From: a virus
Length of the DNA stretch: 39,713 nucleotides
Reading direction: 5' to 3' (one strand)
IMG/VR virus record: IMGVR_UViG_3300037674_000465
Location: 1-39,713 of that record
This document shows, one piece after another, positions 32,490-39,045 of this stretch (position 1 is the stretch's first letter; every line of letters starts with the position of its first letter). Below the pieces are notes generated by a model. That model saw only the letters and a list, made by a program, of their open reading frames with translations. It was not told where the DNA came from and did no database searches. The translations under genes and the position numbers were made by a program.

Positions 32490-33267
32490 CCTCAATACTG
32501 TGAGTGTGATCTGTCAATGTATTAGGAGGATTGACTAGTCTTACATCTTCACAGACAACATAACTAGGACTGTCTTTTGCATAGACAACACCTAGCTTCA
32601 ATTGTTCTGCACATACTTTTAAACGTCCCAAAGCGTAATCTAGTTTCTTAGCTTTATATGCTTGTTCTAAATATTGAATACGGGTATTCATAGCAGCCAC
32701 ACAGTTATTAGTCATGCGTCTATCTAGTGGAACGGCAATCGTAGCTGTAATACCATAGTTAAAACTTAAATTATTTTCAGCTTGTCCTGTCCTAATTGGT
32801 TTTGTATATAAAACTCCACCAGGATTAGTTAAGTTTCCGTCTGCATCTGTACTATCGTCATATACATTTTCTTGGTAATAAGGTTCAAATGGATCTTTCC
32901 AAGTATTTACTTTAGAAACGAATGGATTAATAGTAAGAGTCGTTCCACTGCAACGGATTCCATCACCTACTTCTTGAAACATAAAGCTACCACTTTGTAC
33001 CTGAATACCTTGATTAATCACTGAGCCTTGGGATGTTGCAGATGGAGAGGCTATAGTCGTTGAGTTTGCAAATACTGGTTGACTAAATGTTATTGAGTAA
33101 AGACAGATACCGATTCCACAATAGAATCTGTTGTAGTGGTTCGGTTTATTGTTGTTACATTTTGGAGTCCAGGTTGGGCTAGACTTTCTGTAAAGGAAAA
33201 AGCGTTGCCAGCCGTTTTTATTCCCCAGTCGGGTTTGTTTGCTGGTGTTACATCTACTGATGTCCAT
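32419..33267 (-). CDS. exported protein, start uncertain
   Basis: The frame is open from 33267 to 32419. The part upstream of about 33130 looks like an out-of-frame shadow of the neighbouring gene. A signal peptide-like segment (CGIGICLYSITFSQPVFA, near 33120-33065) then leads into a mature protein with NNLSFNYGITATIAVPLDRR and ALGRLKVCAEQLKLGVVY. No ATG, GTG or TTG precedes the signal peptide closely in this frame, so the true start may be a rare codon, a frameshift from the upstream gene, or 33267. The three exported-protein genes form one leftward operon. Confidence 0.6.
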   Translation of the reverse strand: MDISRCNTSKQTRLGNKNGWQRFFLYRKSSPTWTPKCNNNKPNHYNRFYCGIGICLYSITFSQPVFANSTTIASPSATSQGSVINQGIQVQSGSFMFQEVGDGIRCSGTTLTINPFVSKVNTWKDPFEPYYQENVYDDSTDADGNLTNPGGVLYTKPIRTGQAENNLSFNYGITATIAVPLDRRMTNNCVAAMNTRIQYLEQAYKAKKLDYALGRLKVCAEQLKLGVVYAKDSPSYVVCEDVRLVNPPNTLTDHTHSIEVTSENLSAPFSFQRGTLQEASSP

Positions 33268-33536
33268 GTGAATGTAATGTTATCAATTGTTTGAGGTGTA
33301 CTTAGTACAGCTTTAGGTGAAATAGTATTTGTATTTAGTGGTTCGATATTATGACCAGAAACCACGTATTCATAGCCTGAACGATGATCTACCGAAGTTA
33401 TAGTTTCAGTTACTACAGTCTTAGTTTCTTGTCTGCTGTTTAGAGTACCAGTTGAGAAGGTTGGCACAACGGGAACAGCAGAAACGCTAGTTCCTGCAAA
33501 GGATATAAGTAGCAATAACTTATATATTTTACGCAC
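33090..33536 (-). CDS. exported protein, paralogue of its neighbour (148 aa)
   Basis: Starts at GTG overlapping the upstream stop (TAGTG). A signal peptide (RKIYKLLLLISFAGTSVSA) is followed by a strand-rich body. The segments YVVSGHN and TAGNAFSFTESLAQPG match YAVSGNN and TVGSAFSFSESWLQGD of the upstream protein, so the two are tandem paralogues. Export to the periplasm suggests action on the host envelope or virion use. From memory, similar proteins occur in marine cyanophages. No known domain. Confidence 0.75.
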   Translation of the reverse strand: MRKIYKLLLLISFAGTSVSAVPVVPTFSTGTLNSRQETKTVVTETITSVDHRSGYEYVVSGHNIEPLNTNTISPKAVLSTPQTIDNITFTWTSVDVTPANKPDWGIKTAGNAFSFTESLAQPGLQNVTTINRTTTTDSIVESVSVFTQ

Positions 33537-34036
33537 TATTTAATAGTAATTTCTGAACTATATTGAGCCGTTCCAGTAGTTCCAGCTCCTCCAGCGACTG
33601 TCGTTGCAATTCCAGCAGAAGTTACCGTACCAGCAAGATTTCCAGCTACTCCACCAGAGGTGACAACTGTATTACCAAAAGCTGGCATATCAGCAACAAC
33701 TCCTGTGGAGACATCCACACCACTTCCTATGGCAGGGATAGCGTCACCTTGTAACCAGCTTTCAGAGAACGAAAATGCCGATCCAACAGTATTAACTTCG
33801 TAGACACCAACATCAAGTGTTGGGGCTGCTGTCGCTGACCCTGCTGTTATCTTTCCAAAGTGTTCTCCAGTAGTCACTTTCATGTTGTTACCAGAGACAG
33901 CGTAAGTAGATGGAACTCTAATAGCCTGAACTGCTGCCCCATCAACTTTTAAGCTTGTTGAGGCTGTGTGTTTGATCGAAATATCAGCTTGAGCTGGTGC
34001 TGCTAATAAAAGCAGAAGTGGAATAAAGCGTTTCAT
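33536..34036 (-). CDS. exported protein, paralogue of its neighbour (166 aa)
   Basis: A signal peptide (MKRFIPLLLLLAAPAQA) with a clean A-x-A cleavage site, then ISIKHTASTSLKVDG and a strand-rich body with YAVSGNNMKV and GSAFSFSESWLQGD. The C-terminal third is rich in G, T, V and A (GTVTSAGIATTVAGGAGTTG) and resembles a flexible or beta-structured tail. The shared motifs with the downstream neighbour show duplication. Confidence 0.78.
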   Translation of the reverse strand: MKRFIPLLLLLAAPAQADISIKHTASTSLKVDGAAVQAIRVPSTYAVSGNNMKVTTGEHFGKITAGSATAAPTLDVGVYEVNTVGSAFSFSESWLQGDAIPAIGSGVDVSTGVVADMPAFGNTVVTSGGVAGNLAGTVTSAGIATTVAGGAGTTGTAQYSSEITIK

Positions 34037-34038
34037 GA

Positions 34039-34602
34039 TTAGTCAGGCAGCAAGTAAAGCGTTTCGCTGATTTTCTTTGCTGTTACATTAGCTATTTTAT
34101 CGACTGGGCCTTGTTCATAAGTAACAACTAGAACGCCCCAAGCATCCTCTTTCCCTGTGATGGGACAGCTTTGTGAAATAAAAGTTCTATTAGGAAGTGG
34201 GGTACATTGAGCTAAAACAAAATGTCCTATTACTTCCTCATCTCCTGGCATCCAATAACCCGTTGGGATAGGGTCTATTGACGTTCTAGGAAAGTTAGCA
34301 ATAGGAATAATATTTCTAGCGTCAGGCCAGTCATATAACCAAACAGATTTTATATCTCTGTTCTTAGTAAGGATGCCATTTAACAACGCTTCTACTTTTA
34401 GTTTTTTGCTTGGATCTTCTTCAAATAAGACGCTGATTTCTTTATCGCCTCCATCATCAACCATCTTTGATTCGTTGTAAGCCTTAAAACCAATTAGACC
34501 TATTGCAGAGATAGCAGATAGGCCAACTATCTTCATTAAAAACTTACTCCAGTTTTGTTCTGGAGAAATGATGTTTTTAACGGTTTCTATTGCTGCCTTC
34601 AT
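34039..34602 (-). CDS. membrane-anchored envelope protein (187 aa)
   Basis: One N-terminal membrane segment (FLMKIVGLSAISAIGLIGF, about 22-40), then a soluble domain with DIKSVWLYDWPDARNIIPIA, GYWMPGDEEVIGHFVLAQC and DAWGVLVVTYEQGPVDKI. The pattern suggests a GAF/PAS-like sensory or binding fold facing the periplasm, but this is only an impression. It is coupled to the coiled-coil membrane protein upstream (ATGA at 34599-34602). Confidence 0.65.
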   Translation of the reverse strand: MKAAIETVKNIISPEQNWSKFLMKIVGLSAISAIGLIGFKAYNESKMVDDGGDKEISVLFEEDPSKKLKVEALLNGILTKNRDIKSVWLYDWPDARNIIPIANFPRTSIDPIPTGYWMPGDEEVIGHFVLAQCTPLPNRTFISQSCPITGKEDAWGVLVVTYEQGPVDKIANVTAKKISETLYLLPD

Positions 34603-34808
34603 AAGTAAGCCTTACTGATTTGAGCAAGTAAACCTAGCAACGCCAAAGCCGCACTAACAACTGCTGCTGCTTGGAATACTCTTTTTTCTAATTGTCTTAC
34701 TCGATCCTCTAAATCTCCTATCTTTTCCTCTGCTCTCTTGAGTTTCATCTCTGTGCAGACAATACGAGTTTCTTGTCTTGCATCAATAGAAAGATCACCA
34801 TCGATCAT
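34599..34808 (-). CDS. XhlA-like small membrane protein (69 aa)
   Basis: A coiled-coil N-terminal half (EMKLKRAEEKIGDLEDRVRQ, LEKRVF) is followed by one C-terminal membrane segment (AAAVVSAALALLGLLAQI). The plan matches XhlA/holin-associated proteins, which support membrane lysis. The neighbouring two-span membrane gene and the exported proteins agree with a lysis or envelope block. Confidence 0.65.
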   Translation of the reverse strand: MIDGDLSIDARQETRIVCTEMKLKRAEEKIGDLEDRVRQLEKRVFQAAAVVSAALALLGLLAQISKAYL

Positions 34809-35242
34809 GTCAACCTCCCACTTTCAGGGTCAATAGACTTATTCGTGATCGGGTCAACTCTCGGCCCTACTGGGATTAGTTTTACAGGAGTTTCAATTCT
34901 AACTATCTGATAAGGCACGCCACCCATATTCCCTTCTGCTTTCTTTTTCTCTTCGTCAGCTTTATAAGTTCCATCACCTCTCTTTTTTGCTGTCTCCAAT
35001 CCAAAACTGGCCAGGGCACCTGTAAACACGCTAGCTATGAAGGTTGGATCTATACGTTCTTGCTCTCCTAATCCTGGGATCGTAACGTAATTCAAAGTCA
35101 AAATAAATCCGCTCCAAACAACAACACCTAACCTTACAAATGTAGATAAGACTTGCAGTTGTTCTTCTTTATCATCCAAGCCCTCCTTTAGTTTTTGCAG
35201 AGGATTCTTCTTCTTTGGATCGTTTACTTTTTTCTCTTCCAT
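34805..35242 (-). CDS. putative holin (145 aa)
   Basis: A basic N-terminus, then two membrane segments (VRLGVVVWSGFILTLNYV, about 36-54; FIASVFTGALASFGL, about 68-82) joined by a short acidic loop (GLGEQERIDP), then a charged soluble tail. This resembles small proteins next to lysis genes in marine phages, so holin is a reasonable guess but unproven. It is the first gene of the leftward block and overlaps the XhlA-like gene by four bases. Confidence 0.6.
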   Translation of the reverse strand: MEEKKVNDPKKKNPLQKLKEGLDDKEEQLQVLSTFVRLGVVVWSGFILTLNYVTIPGLGEQERIDPTFIASVFTGALASFGLETAKKRGDGTYKADEEKKKAEGNMGGVPYQIVRIETPVKLIPVGPRVDPITNKSIDPESGRLT

Positions 35243-35293
35243 GCGTAAAAAGTTAAAAACATAACTACATTAGACATAAATGGCTTGAAAGTA
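35243..35293. promoter_or_regulatory. divergent intergenic region
   Basis: About 50 AT-rich bases between the leftward putative holin gene and the rightward small genes must carry promoters for both blocks. I see TAGACAT (35272-35278) as a possible rightward -10 box, but no convincing -35 box. Confidence 0.35.
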
Positions 35294-35485
35294 ATGAAAT
35301 TCCTTTCTCAGACGCAAAAGGAAGTAATAGCCAAGGCTCATGGCATAACCGTTGAATCTATAAATAAAAGAATTGAGCTATGGAGTTTAATTAACGATCC
35401 AGATATATCTAAGCCTGACCTAGTAGAAGCACAAAAGGCATGGATTAAGATTCAGCAAGGAACATGGCCTAATGTAAATGTCTGA
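35294..35485 (+). CDS. small helical protein (63 aa)
   Basis: ATG at 35294 is preferred to TTG at 35285. It begins MKFLSQTQKEVIAKAHGITV; the segment looks like a helix-turn-helix start (KEVIAKAHGITVESINKRIE). A helical end follows. Not recognised beyond that. It overlaps the next gene by eight bases. Confidence 0.6.
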   Translation: MKFLSQTQKEVIAKAHGITVESINKRIELWSLINDPDISKPDLVEAQKAWIKIQQGTWPNVNV

Positions 35486-35657
35486 GATTGCTGCTGCGTT
35501 AATTGGTGCTATGGTGTCAGCCTTACTGATGGTTCTTGGCAATCGTTCTAATAAACGCCAAGGAGACATTCGTGAGATCTTTCATCGACTCAACGCTATA
35601 GATAAAGAATTAGTAAGGCTTGATTCAACTAGACCAAGAAATTGGCGAGGACAATGA
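35478..35657 (+). CDS. small membrane protein (59 aa)
   Basis: ATG at 35478, stop at 35655-35657. An N-terminal membrane segment (IAAALIGAMVSALLMVLG) is followed by a basic coiled-coil part (IREIFHRLNAIDKELVRLD). It is the mirror plan of the XhlA-like protein and might be an accessory lysis protein. A terminator starts directly after the stop. Confidence 0.6.
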   Translation: MSEIAAALIGAMVSALLMVLGNRSNKRQGDIREIFHRLNAIDKELVRLDSTRPRNWRGQ

Positions 35658-35696
35658 AAAACCCCTAGTGTCCTCTATGAAACTAGGGGTTTCTCT
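35656..35696 (+). terminator. intrinsic terminator, strong stem
   Basis: Perfect 11-base stem AAACCCCTAGT / ACTAGGGGTTT (35659-35669 and 35682-35692) with a 12-base loop. The T-tail is short (TTTCTC). Confidence 0.7.
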
Positions 35697-35787
35697 GATA
35701 CATCAAGTCCCACCTCGACGTTTAATAACTTACTTGTGTGAGTTGTAAATTACAAAAATATTTTAGCCATTTCCATGAATATTTCAA

Positions 35788-35943
35788 ATGAAAAAACTTT
35801 TCTTCAACAGCGAGCGAGGGAAACGCTTTACCCTCTGGGTACTTGAATCAGCTACAGAACAAAGTAACAACAGTCTTGTGCCAGAGGACGTTGACTTTAT
35901 AGAGGCTAGACTATGGCCTAATCGAACATTAAAACTCCAATGA
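35788..35943 (+). CDS. unknown small protein (51 aa)
   Basis: ATG at 35788, stop at 35941-35943 overlapping the next start (ATGA). It begins MKKLFFNSERGKRFTLWVLE and ends EARLWPNRTLKLQ. Not recognised. The coupling to its neighbours supports it. Confidence 0.55.
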   Translation: MKKLFFNSERGKRFTLWVLESATEQSNNSLVPEDVDFIEARLWPNRTLKLQ

Positions 35944-36110
35944 GTATGTATAAGACTGAATGGTTAGAAGAAGACCGTCAGAGAGTTATGAACATGGAAC
36001 GCTGGTATATCCTCGATGGGCGGCATAGACCTGATCATCCTCAACATGGGATCTATACTGGTTTATCGGAAAAAGCAAATGACCTCGACAGCTTTGACGG
36101 AATTGTGTGA
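35940..36110 (+). CDS. conserved small protein (56 aa)
   Basis: Starts MSMYKTEWLEEDRQRVMNME and continues RWYILDGRHRPDHPQHGIYT. The 'WYxxDGRxxPxHPxHGxYTGL' pattern is, from memory, a small protein found in marine cyanobacteria and their phages. Function unknown. Overlaps the next gene by 32 bases. Confidence 0.65.
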   Translation: MSMYKTEWLEEDRQRVMNMERWYILDGRHRPDHPQHGIYTGLSEKANDLDSFDGIV

Positions 36111-36219
36111 TTGCCCTCATTGCAAAGAACTAAGAAGACAGCAAGCCAGGCATGGAAAGTGGCAAGAATTATTGCTACATATAAATAAAAACAATGAAAG
36201 AAGCGGAAGTTCCTCTTGA
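36079..36219 (+). CDS. small cysteine-motif protein (46 aa)
   Basis: ATG at 36079 gives MTSTALTELCDCPHCKELRR followed by a basic helix. C-x-C-x2-C plus a histidine may bind zinc. It overlaps both neighbours, in a different frame. The longer frame from 36016 has no support in its extra residues. Confidence 0.5.
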   Translation: MTSTALTELCDCPHCKELRRQQARHGKWQELLLHINKNNERSGSSS

Positions 36220-36490
36220 TTTCTCTTTTGTCTTTGACTTAGCTCAACCTCCTAGTTTGGAAGATGAATTGCACTTAGAGAAAGAGATAAGGATGATTAA
36301 ATCTTCCGATGATATTGAAGGGATAAAAAATTACGCAGTAGATACAGCTAGGCAGAATTATCAGCAAACTATTTTCATTGCCGGATGCCTTACTAAGATT
36401 GCAGAATTACAAACAAGAATTGTTAAAGTCGCCGAAATGAAAGAGCAAAAAAGCCCTAATTTGCTGAAAAAATTATTAAAGCTAAAATAA
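36194..36490 (+). CDS. unknown helical protein (98 aa)
   Basis: An acidic N-terminal half (EVPLDFSFVFDLAQPPSLED) is followed by a helix-rich C-terminal part (TARQNYQQTIFIAGCLTKIA, then a lysine-rich end). Not recognised. Last gene of the rightward block before the terminator at 36528-36561. Confidence 0.6.
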   Translation: MKEAEVPLDFSFVFDLAQPPSLEDELHLEKEIRMIKSSDDIEGIKNYAVDTARQNYQQTIFIAGCLTKIAELQTRIVKVAEMKEQKSPNLLKKLLKLK

Positions 36491-36525
36491 GATTGGAGTT
36501 GAGACTAGCTCCATTGAAAAGACAG

Positions 36526-36562
36526 AGCCTCTTGCATCCGATCCCCAGTGCAAGAGGTTTTG
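36526..36562 (+). terminator. terminator between convergent blocks
   Basis: Perfect 9-base stem CCTCTTGCA / TGCAAGAGG (36528-36536 and 36549-36557) with a 12-base loop, then TTTTGTTGT. It serves the rightward small genes. The stem also lies just after the stop of the leftward zinc-ribbon gene, so it may work in both directions. Confidence 0.75.
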
Positions 36563-36566
36563 TTGT

Positions 36567-36788
36567 CTATGCAGACTTCTGGAATTTAGCGTTACTTCCT
36601 GTGCCTATCCACTTTATTTCGTGATCTGAAACAGGAACTTCAGGTTGTTGAACAGAGTACCAACGATGATCACAGGCAATACAATTCCTGCGTCTAATTG
36701 TAAGTTTGTCAGAGGTACGCTTAGTGCATACAACTCTAGTCCTAGTGTTCCCACATTCAGGACAGTCTGTTTGAATTTTATTAATCAT
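36567..36788 (-). CDS. NrdR-type zinc-ribbon protein (73 aa)
   Basis: TDCPECGNTRTRVVCTKRTS, then IRRRNCIACDHRWYSVQ, gives C9-x2-C12 and C36-x2-C39 in a zinc ribbon. The order 'CPxCG ... RRRxCxxCxxRW' closely follows the DNA-binding zinc ribbon of NrdR. The ATP-cone domain of NrdR is absent, so it may be a free regulator. It is the last gene of the early leftward transcript. Confidence 0.75.
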   Translation of the reverse strand: MINKIQTDCPECGNTRTRVVCTKRTSDKLTIRRRNCIACDHRWYSVQQPEVPVSDHEIKWIGTGSNAKFQKSA

Positions 36789-36932
36789 TTATTGTCCAAA
36801 TCCTTTGTTGTTTTTTTTGCTTTTCATTTTTGGTTTTCTTCGTGTTGAAAGACGAGGAGTATTGAAGTCTCTTGTCTGACGTACTGTGAAATCAGTCTCA
36901 GATCTAGTCTTAGGGATATGACTTTTAGACAT
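36789..36932 (-). CDS. basic small protein (47 aa)
   Basis: ATG at 36932, stop at 36789-36791, adjoining the next ATG. It begins MSKSHIPKTRSETDFTVRQT and ends in a lysine-rich tail (RRKPKMKSKKNNKGFGQ). It is probably disordered and nucleic-acid binding. No family recognised. Confidence 0.55.
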   Translation of the reverse strand: MSKSHIPKTRSETDFTVRQTRDFNTPRLSTRRKPKMKSKKNNKGFGQ

Positions 36933-37145
36933 TTACGGAGCTGGAACCAATATGTGTTGTGCGTGTTCTGAACTCCTGCCATCAGGCCATTTCACGTTGT
37001 AGTAATAACTTGGGCGTTTTCTGCTATTCAATTTTTCCTTCATTTCTACAATTGTTCCGGCAGTAGAATCTATTGCTAAAAAGACTCCTGTGTTTCTTTT
37101 TTTATTAACACGGTCATTAATCTTGAACCTCGGTGTTGCTGGCAT
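36933..37145 (-). CDS. SH3/Tudor-like small protein (70 aa)
   Basis: The pattern FKINDRVNKKRNTGVFLAID, then GTIVEMKEKLNSRKRPSYYY, NVKWPDGRSSEHAQHILVP, reads as a five-strand SH3-like barrel ('G-x-V ... GTIV ... Y-x-V-x-WDG'). Such small barrels often bind nucleic acid or protein tails. Its stop adjoins the next start. Confidence 0.6.
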   Translation of the reverse strand: MPATPRFKINDRVNKKRNTGVFLAIDSTAGTIVEMKEKLNSRKRPSYYYNVKWPDGRSSEHAQHILVPAP

Positions 37146-37317
37146 TAGTTTTTTGTAAGTAAATTTGTACGAGTTTTTTCTTGCTGTGATGGGTTGTAGT
37201 CCCAGCTAATAATCTTAATTCTCTTGAGGTACGAGTTTCAAGGAATCTTGCAAATCCTTGATATGGTTTTGGACTTCTGTAAACAAAGGAAGAGCCAAGC
37301 CAATCAAGGAGTTTCAT
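37117..37317 (-). CDS. unknown basic protein (66 aa)
   Basis: Begins MKLLDWLGSSFVYRSPKPYQ, then RFLETRTSRELRLLAGTTTH and a basic end. Not recognised. It overlaps the next gene by 29 bases. Confidence 0.5.
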   Translation of the reverse strand: MKLLDWLGSSFVYRSPKPYQGFARFLETRTSRELRLLAGTTTHHSKKKLVQIYLQKTNASNTEVQD

Positions 37318-37318
37318 T

Positions 37319-37507
37319 TTACAGTTCTTTTTTCCAAAGGATAGAAGCTGTTGGATAAGTTGCTTTTAGTTTGTTAAAAGCCTCTTCTTTTGTTGTGCCC
37401 CATGCCCTGATTTTCATCCCTTGTTTTTTAGGTTCACAAACCCAAAACAAGTGAAGTTTAGGAACTGGCTTAGGCTCGCTTGCTGTAACAGATGTGAAAT
37501 AAGTCAT
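37319..37507 (-). CDS. unknown small protein (62 aa)
   Basis: The main section KLHLFWVCEPKKQGMKIRAW followed by GTTKEEAFNKLKATYP reads as strand-strand-helix, the plan of small double-stranded RNA-binding-like or HicB-like folds. The identity is not known. Coupled to the candidate repressor upstream (ATGA). Confidence 0.55.
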   Translation of the reverse strand: MTYFTSVTASEPKPVPKLHLFWVCEPKKQGMKIRAWGTTKEEAFNKLKATYPTASILWKKEL

Positions 37508-37788
37508 GATTCTTTTGCTTTTAGGATTGAATTGTTTTGTTTAGCGATAACTCTGTTTTGAACTGCCTGTTCCCATTCCGCTTCGTCTTGTTCCTTAAGT
37601 GCTGCATACTCTTTTTTAGTACAAATGCTTTCGACATAATTAAAAATAAGTTCTCTCATGAAAGCACTTACTTGTTTTTCTAGCTTCTCTTCTACATGAT
37701 TCACAAAATATGTCCCTCTTGCTGATGGCAAAAGCACTTGAACGATATATTTATTATCTTCTTTTCTTGGTTTTAATCGACCACTCAT
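37504..37788 (-). CDS. ribbon-helix-helix repressor candidate (94 aa)
   Basis: NKYIVQVLLPSARGTYFVNH followed by EEKLEKQVSAFMRELIFNYV has the order strand, helix A, turn, helix B of Arc/CopG-type ribbon-helix-helix dimers ('VxVxLP ... VSxFxRELI'). A charged helical tail follows. The 11-base element ATTAGGTTAGA lies 28 bases upstream of its start (37816-37826), as expected for an autoregulated repressor, and the full palindrome covers the erf promoter. Confidence 0.55.
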   Translation of the reverse strand: MSGRLKPRKEDNKYIVQVLLPSARGTYFVNHVEEKLEKQVSAFMRELIFNYVESICTKKEYAALKEQDEAEWEQAVQNRVIAKQNNSILKAKES

Positions 37789-37815
37789 GATGGAATACAG
37801 AATCGTTACTCACAT

Positions 37816-37826
37816 ATTAGGTTAGA
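37816..37826 (-). promoter_or_regulatory. operator half-site before RHH gene
   Basis: ATTAGGTTAGA (TCTAACCTAAT on the minus strand), identical to part of the palindrome at 248-266, in the gap between the genes at 37788 and 37834. TAATAT adjoining it could be a -10 box. Confidence 0.45.
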
Positions 37827-37833
37827 AAAGGTT

Positions 37834-38100
37834 TTAATCCCATTCAACTTCATCTGCTAAACGTGCCAAAGTATGTAGAGAGTTAAGACTGTCTACTTTT
37901 CTTTGAATTTGAGCTGACTTAATTTGATTGCCAAAAGATTCAGCTTGCTCAGTCAAAGTTAATTTGTGGCAATGTTCAATGCGTTGGCAAGGATTATTCT
38001 CAAGATCTTTTGTAGCTCTAGCAAATTTGCCTCCAGTAATGACGGCAGTTAACTGACTTAAAGCTTTGTAGACCTCTGTTTTTGTTGTTGGATTGTTCAT
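37834..38100 (-). CDS. unknown early protein (88 aa)
   Basis: Starts at ATG 38100 overlapping the previous stop (ATGA); ATG at 38127 is less likely. It begins MNNPTTKTEVYKALSQLTAV and is helix-rich with basic and polar residues (GNQIKSAQIQRKVDSLNSLH). Not recognised. Confidence 0.6.
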   Translation of the reverse strand: MNNPTTKTEVYKALSQLTAVITGGKFARATKDLENNPCQRIEHCHKLTLTEQAESFGNQIKSAQIQRKVDSLNSLHTLARLADEVEWD

Positions 38101-38546
38101 CCTTTTACCTCCATTTTTTGTTGCCAAGCTCGATCTGATATTTCTTTGGCTGTTTGGCCGTAAGAGTCAGAGATTTCTTCGTCACTAGGTTCGTAGTTGA
38201 ATTGCTTATCAGCCTCATCTACATATTCATCAATGATGTCATGTACAAAAGAAAACTCTTGATTAGGTTCATAGCGATCTTTGTCTTCTTGATTTAATTC
38301 ATCAAGTTCTTCTGTTATGTCTTGAACTCTTGCGTAAGGACAAACCCATCGTTTGTTATTTGCCAGTTCAGAAACAACTGTTGCTAGTGCTTTACGAAGC
38401 TCCCTCACATGAACATGAGGATTGTGCTTGATAAATGTTTCTGTTTGAACGCTATGGTTAATAGCTTGATTACAGGTTTTGATTAAAGTTTCTATTTTTT
38501 CAAATTCAATTGAAACTTTAGGAGAATAAGATTTGGTGGTTTTCAT
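38097..38546 (-). CDS. unknown acidic protein (149 aa)
   Basis: Helical and strongly acidic in the second half (ITEELDELNQEDKDRYEPNQ, VHDIIDEYVDEADKQF). Not recognised. The leader has the CTAAACCAA element next to the ATG and a near-palindrome with a TATATA core, so this gene may have its own promoter. Confidence 0.6.
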   Translation of the reverse strand: MKTTKSYSPKVSIEFEKIETLIKTCNQAINHSVQTETFIKHNPHVHVRELRKALATVVSELANNKRWVCPYARVQDITEELDELNQEDKDRYEPNQEFSFVHDIIDEYVDEADKQFNYEPSDEEISDSYGQTAKEISDRAWQQKMEVKG

Positions 38547-38591
38547 TGGTTTAGAAAAGGGCCATATATATGACCCTGTATTGGTTTAGAA
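38545..38591. repeat. 12-mer direct repeat around an AT palindrome
   Basis: ATTGGTTTAGAA at 38545-38556 and again at 38580-38591. Between them AGGGCCATATATATGACCCT (38558-38577) is a near-perfect palindrome. One repeat covers a start codon and the other a stop codon. The CATATATATG core could be a -10 box or a binding site. Confidence 0.5.
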
Positions 38592-38915
38592 GTTAGGTTC
38601 TACTTCGATTTTTCTAGGATTGATATTGCCAAAGCAACCATATCCATCGTTTGATTCCTTGCCTTTACCATTCAAGTAAACAACAGGTTTCTTTTCCTCT
38701 CCGTTTTCCTTACTCCAAACTTTGCCTTGCTTGTGCTTAGAAGTATCAGCTTCTAATGCCATTAACAAACTGATGAAACCAGGAATTGATTCAACAGGAA
38801 TTGCAAGACCTATTGTTTTAGGATTCTTATCTGCATCATCAAAGGTGTTATCTCCTACAGACCACTTAACAGGGAAAGGAAAAGCAGGAACGAAATTAGA
38901 TTGAAAGTCAGCCAT
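38586..38915 (-). CDS. unknown protein near erf (109 aa)
   Basis: Begins MADFQSNFVPAFPFPVKWSV, then helix-rich IPVESIPGFISLLMALEADT, then a polar strand-rich end (KPVVYLNGKGKESNDGYGCF). Not recognised. Position two genes after erf makes a DNA-binding or recombination accessory role possible; it might substitute for a single-stranded DNA-binding protein, which is otherwise missing. Confidence 0.65.
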   Translation of the reverse strand: MADFQSNFVPAFPFPVKWSVGDNTFDDADKNPKTIGLAIPVESIPGFISLLMALEADTSKHKQGKVWSKENGEEKKPVVYLNGKGKESNDGYGCFGNINPRKIEVEPNF

Positions 38916-39045
38916 AGTAATTGAAATGGTTAATTAGTTTACTTGTTTTAATGTCGTTTTTTAGAGACTCGACATTACATTTACGTCTGTTTGAAAGTTG
39001 CGTAAGAACTGCTTTTGCAGCGTGATCGACAGCTTCAGGTGTCAT
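38908..39045 (-). CDS. small basic protein after erf (45 aa)
   Basis: ATG at 39045 overlaps the erf stop (TAATG); stop at 38908-38910 overlaps the next gene by eight bases. It begins MTPEAVDHAAKAVLTQLSNR and is a helical basic protein. Not recognised. The double overlap indicates coupled translation with erf. Confidence 0.55.
   Translation of the reverse strand: MTPEAVDHAAKAVLTQLSNRRKCNVESLKNDIKTSKLINHFNYYG

Noticed and set aside
36016-36078. Longer start for the cysteine-motif protein
   Set aside because: The extra residues overlap the conserved WYILDGR gene in another frame and look non-coding.
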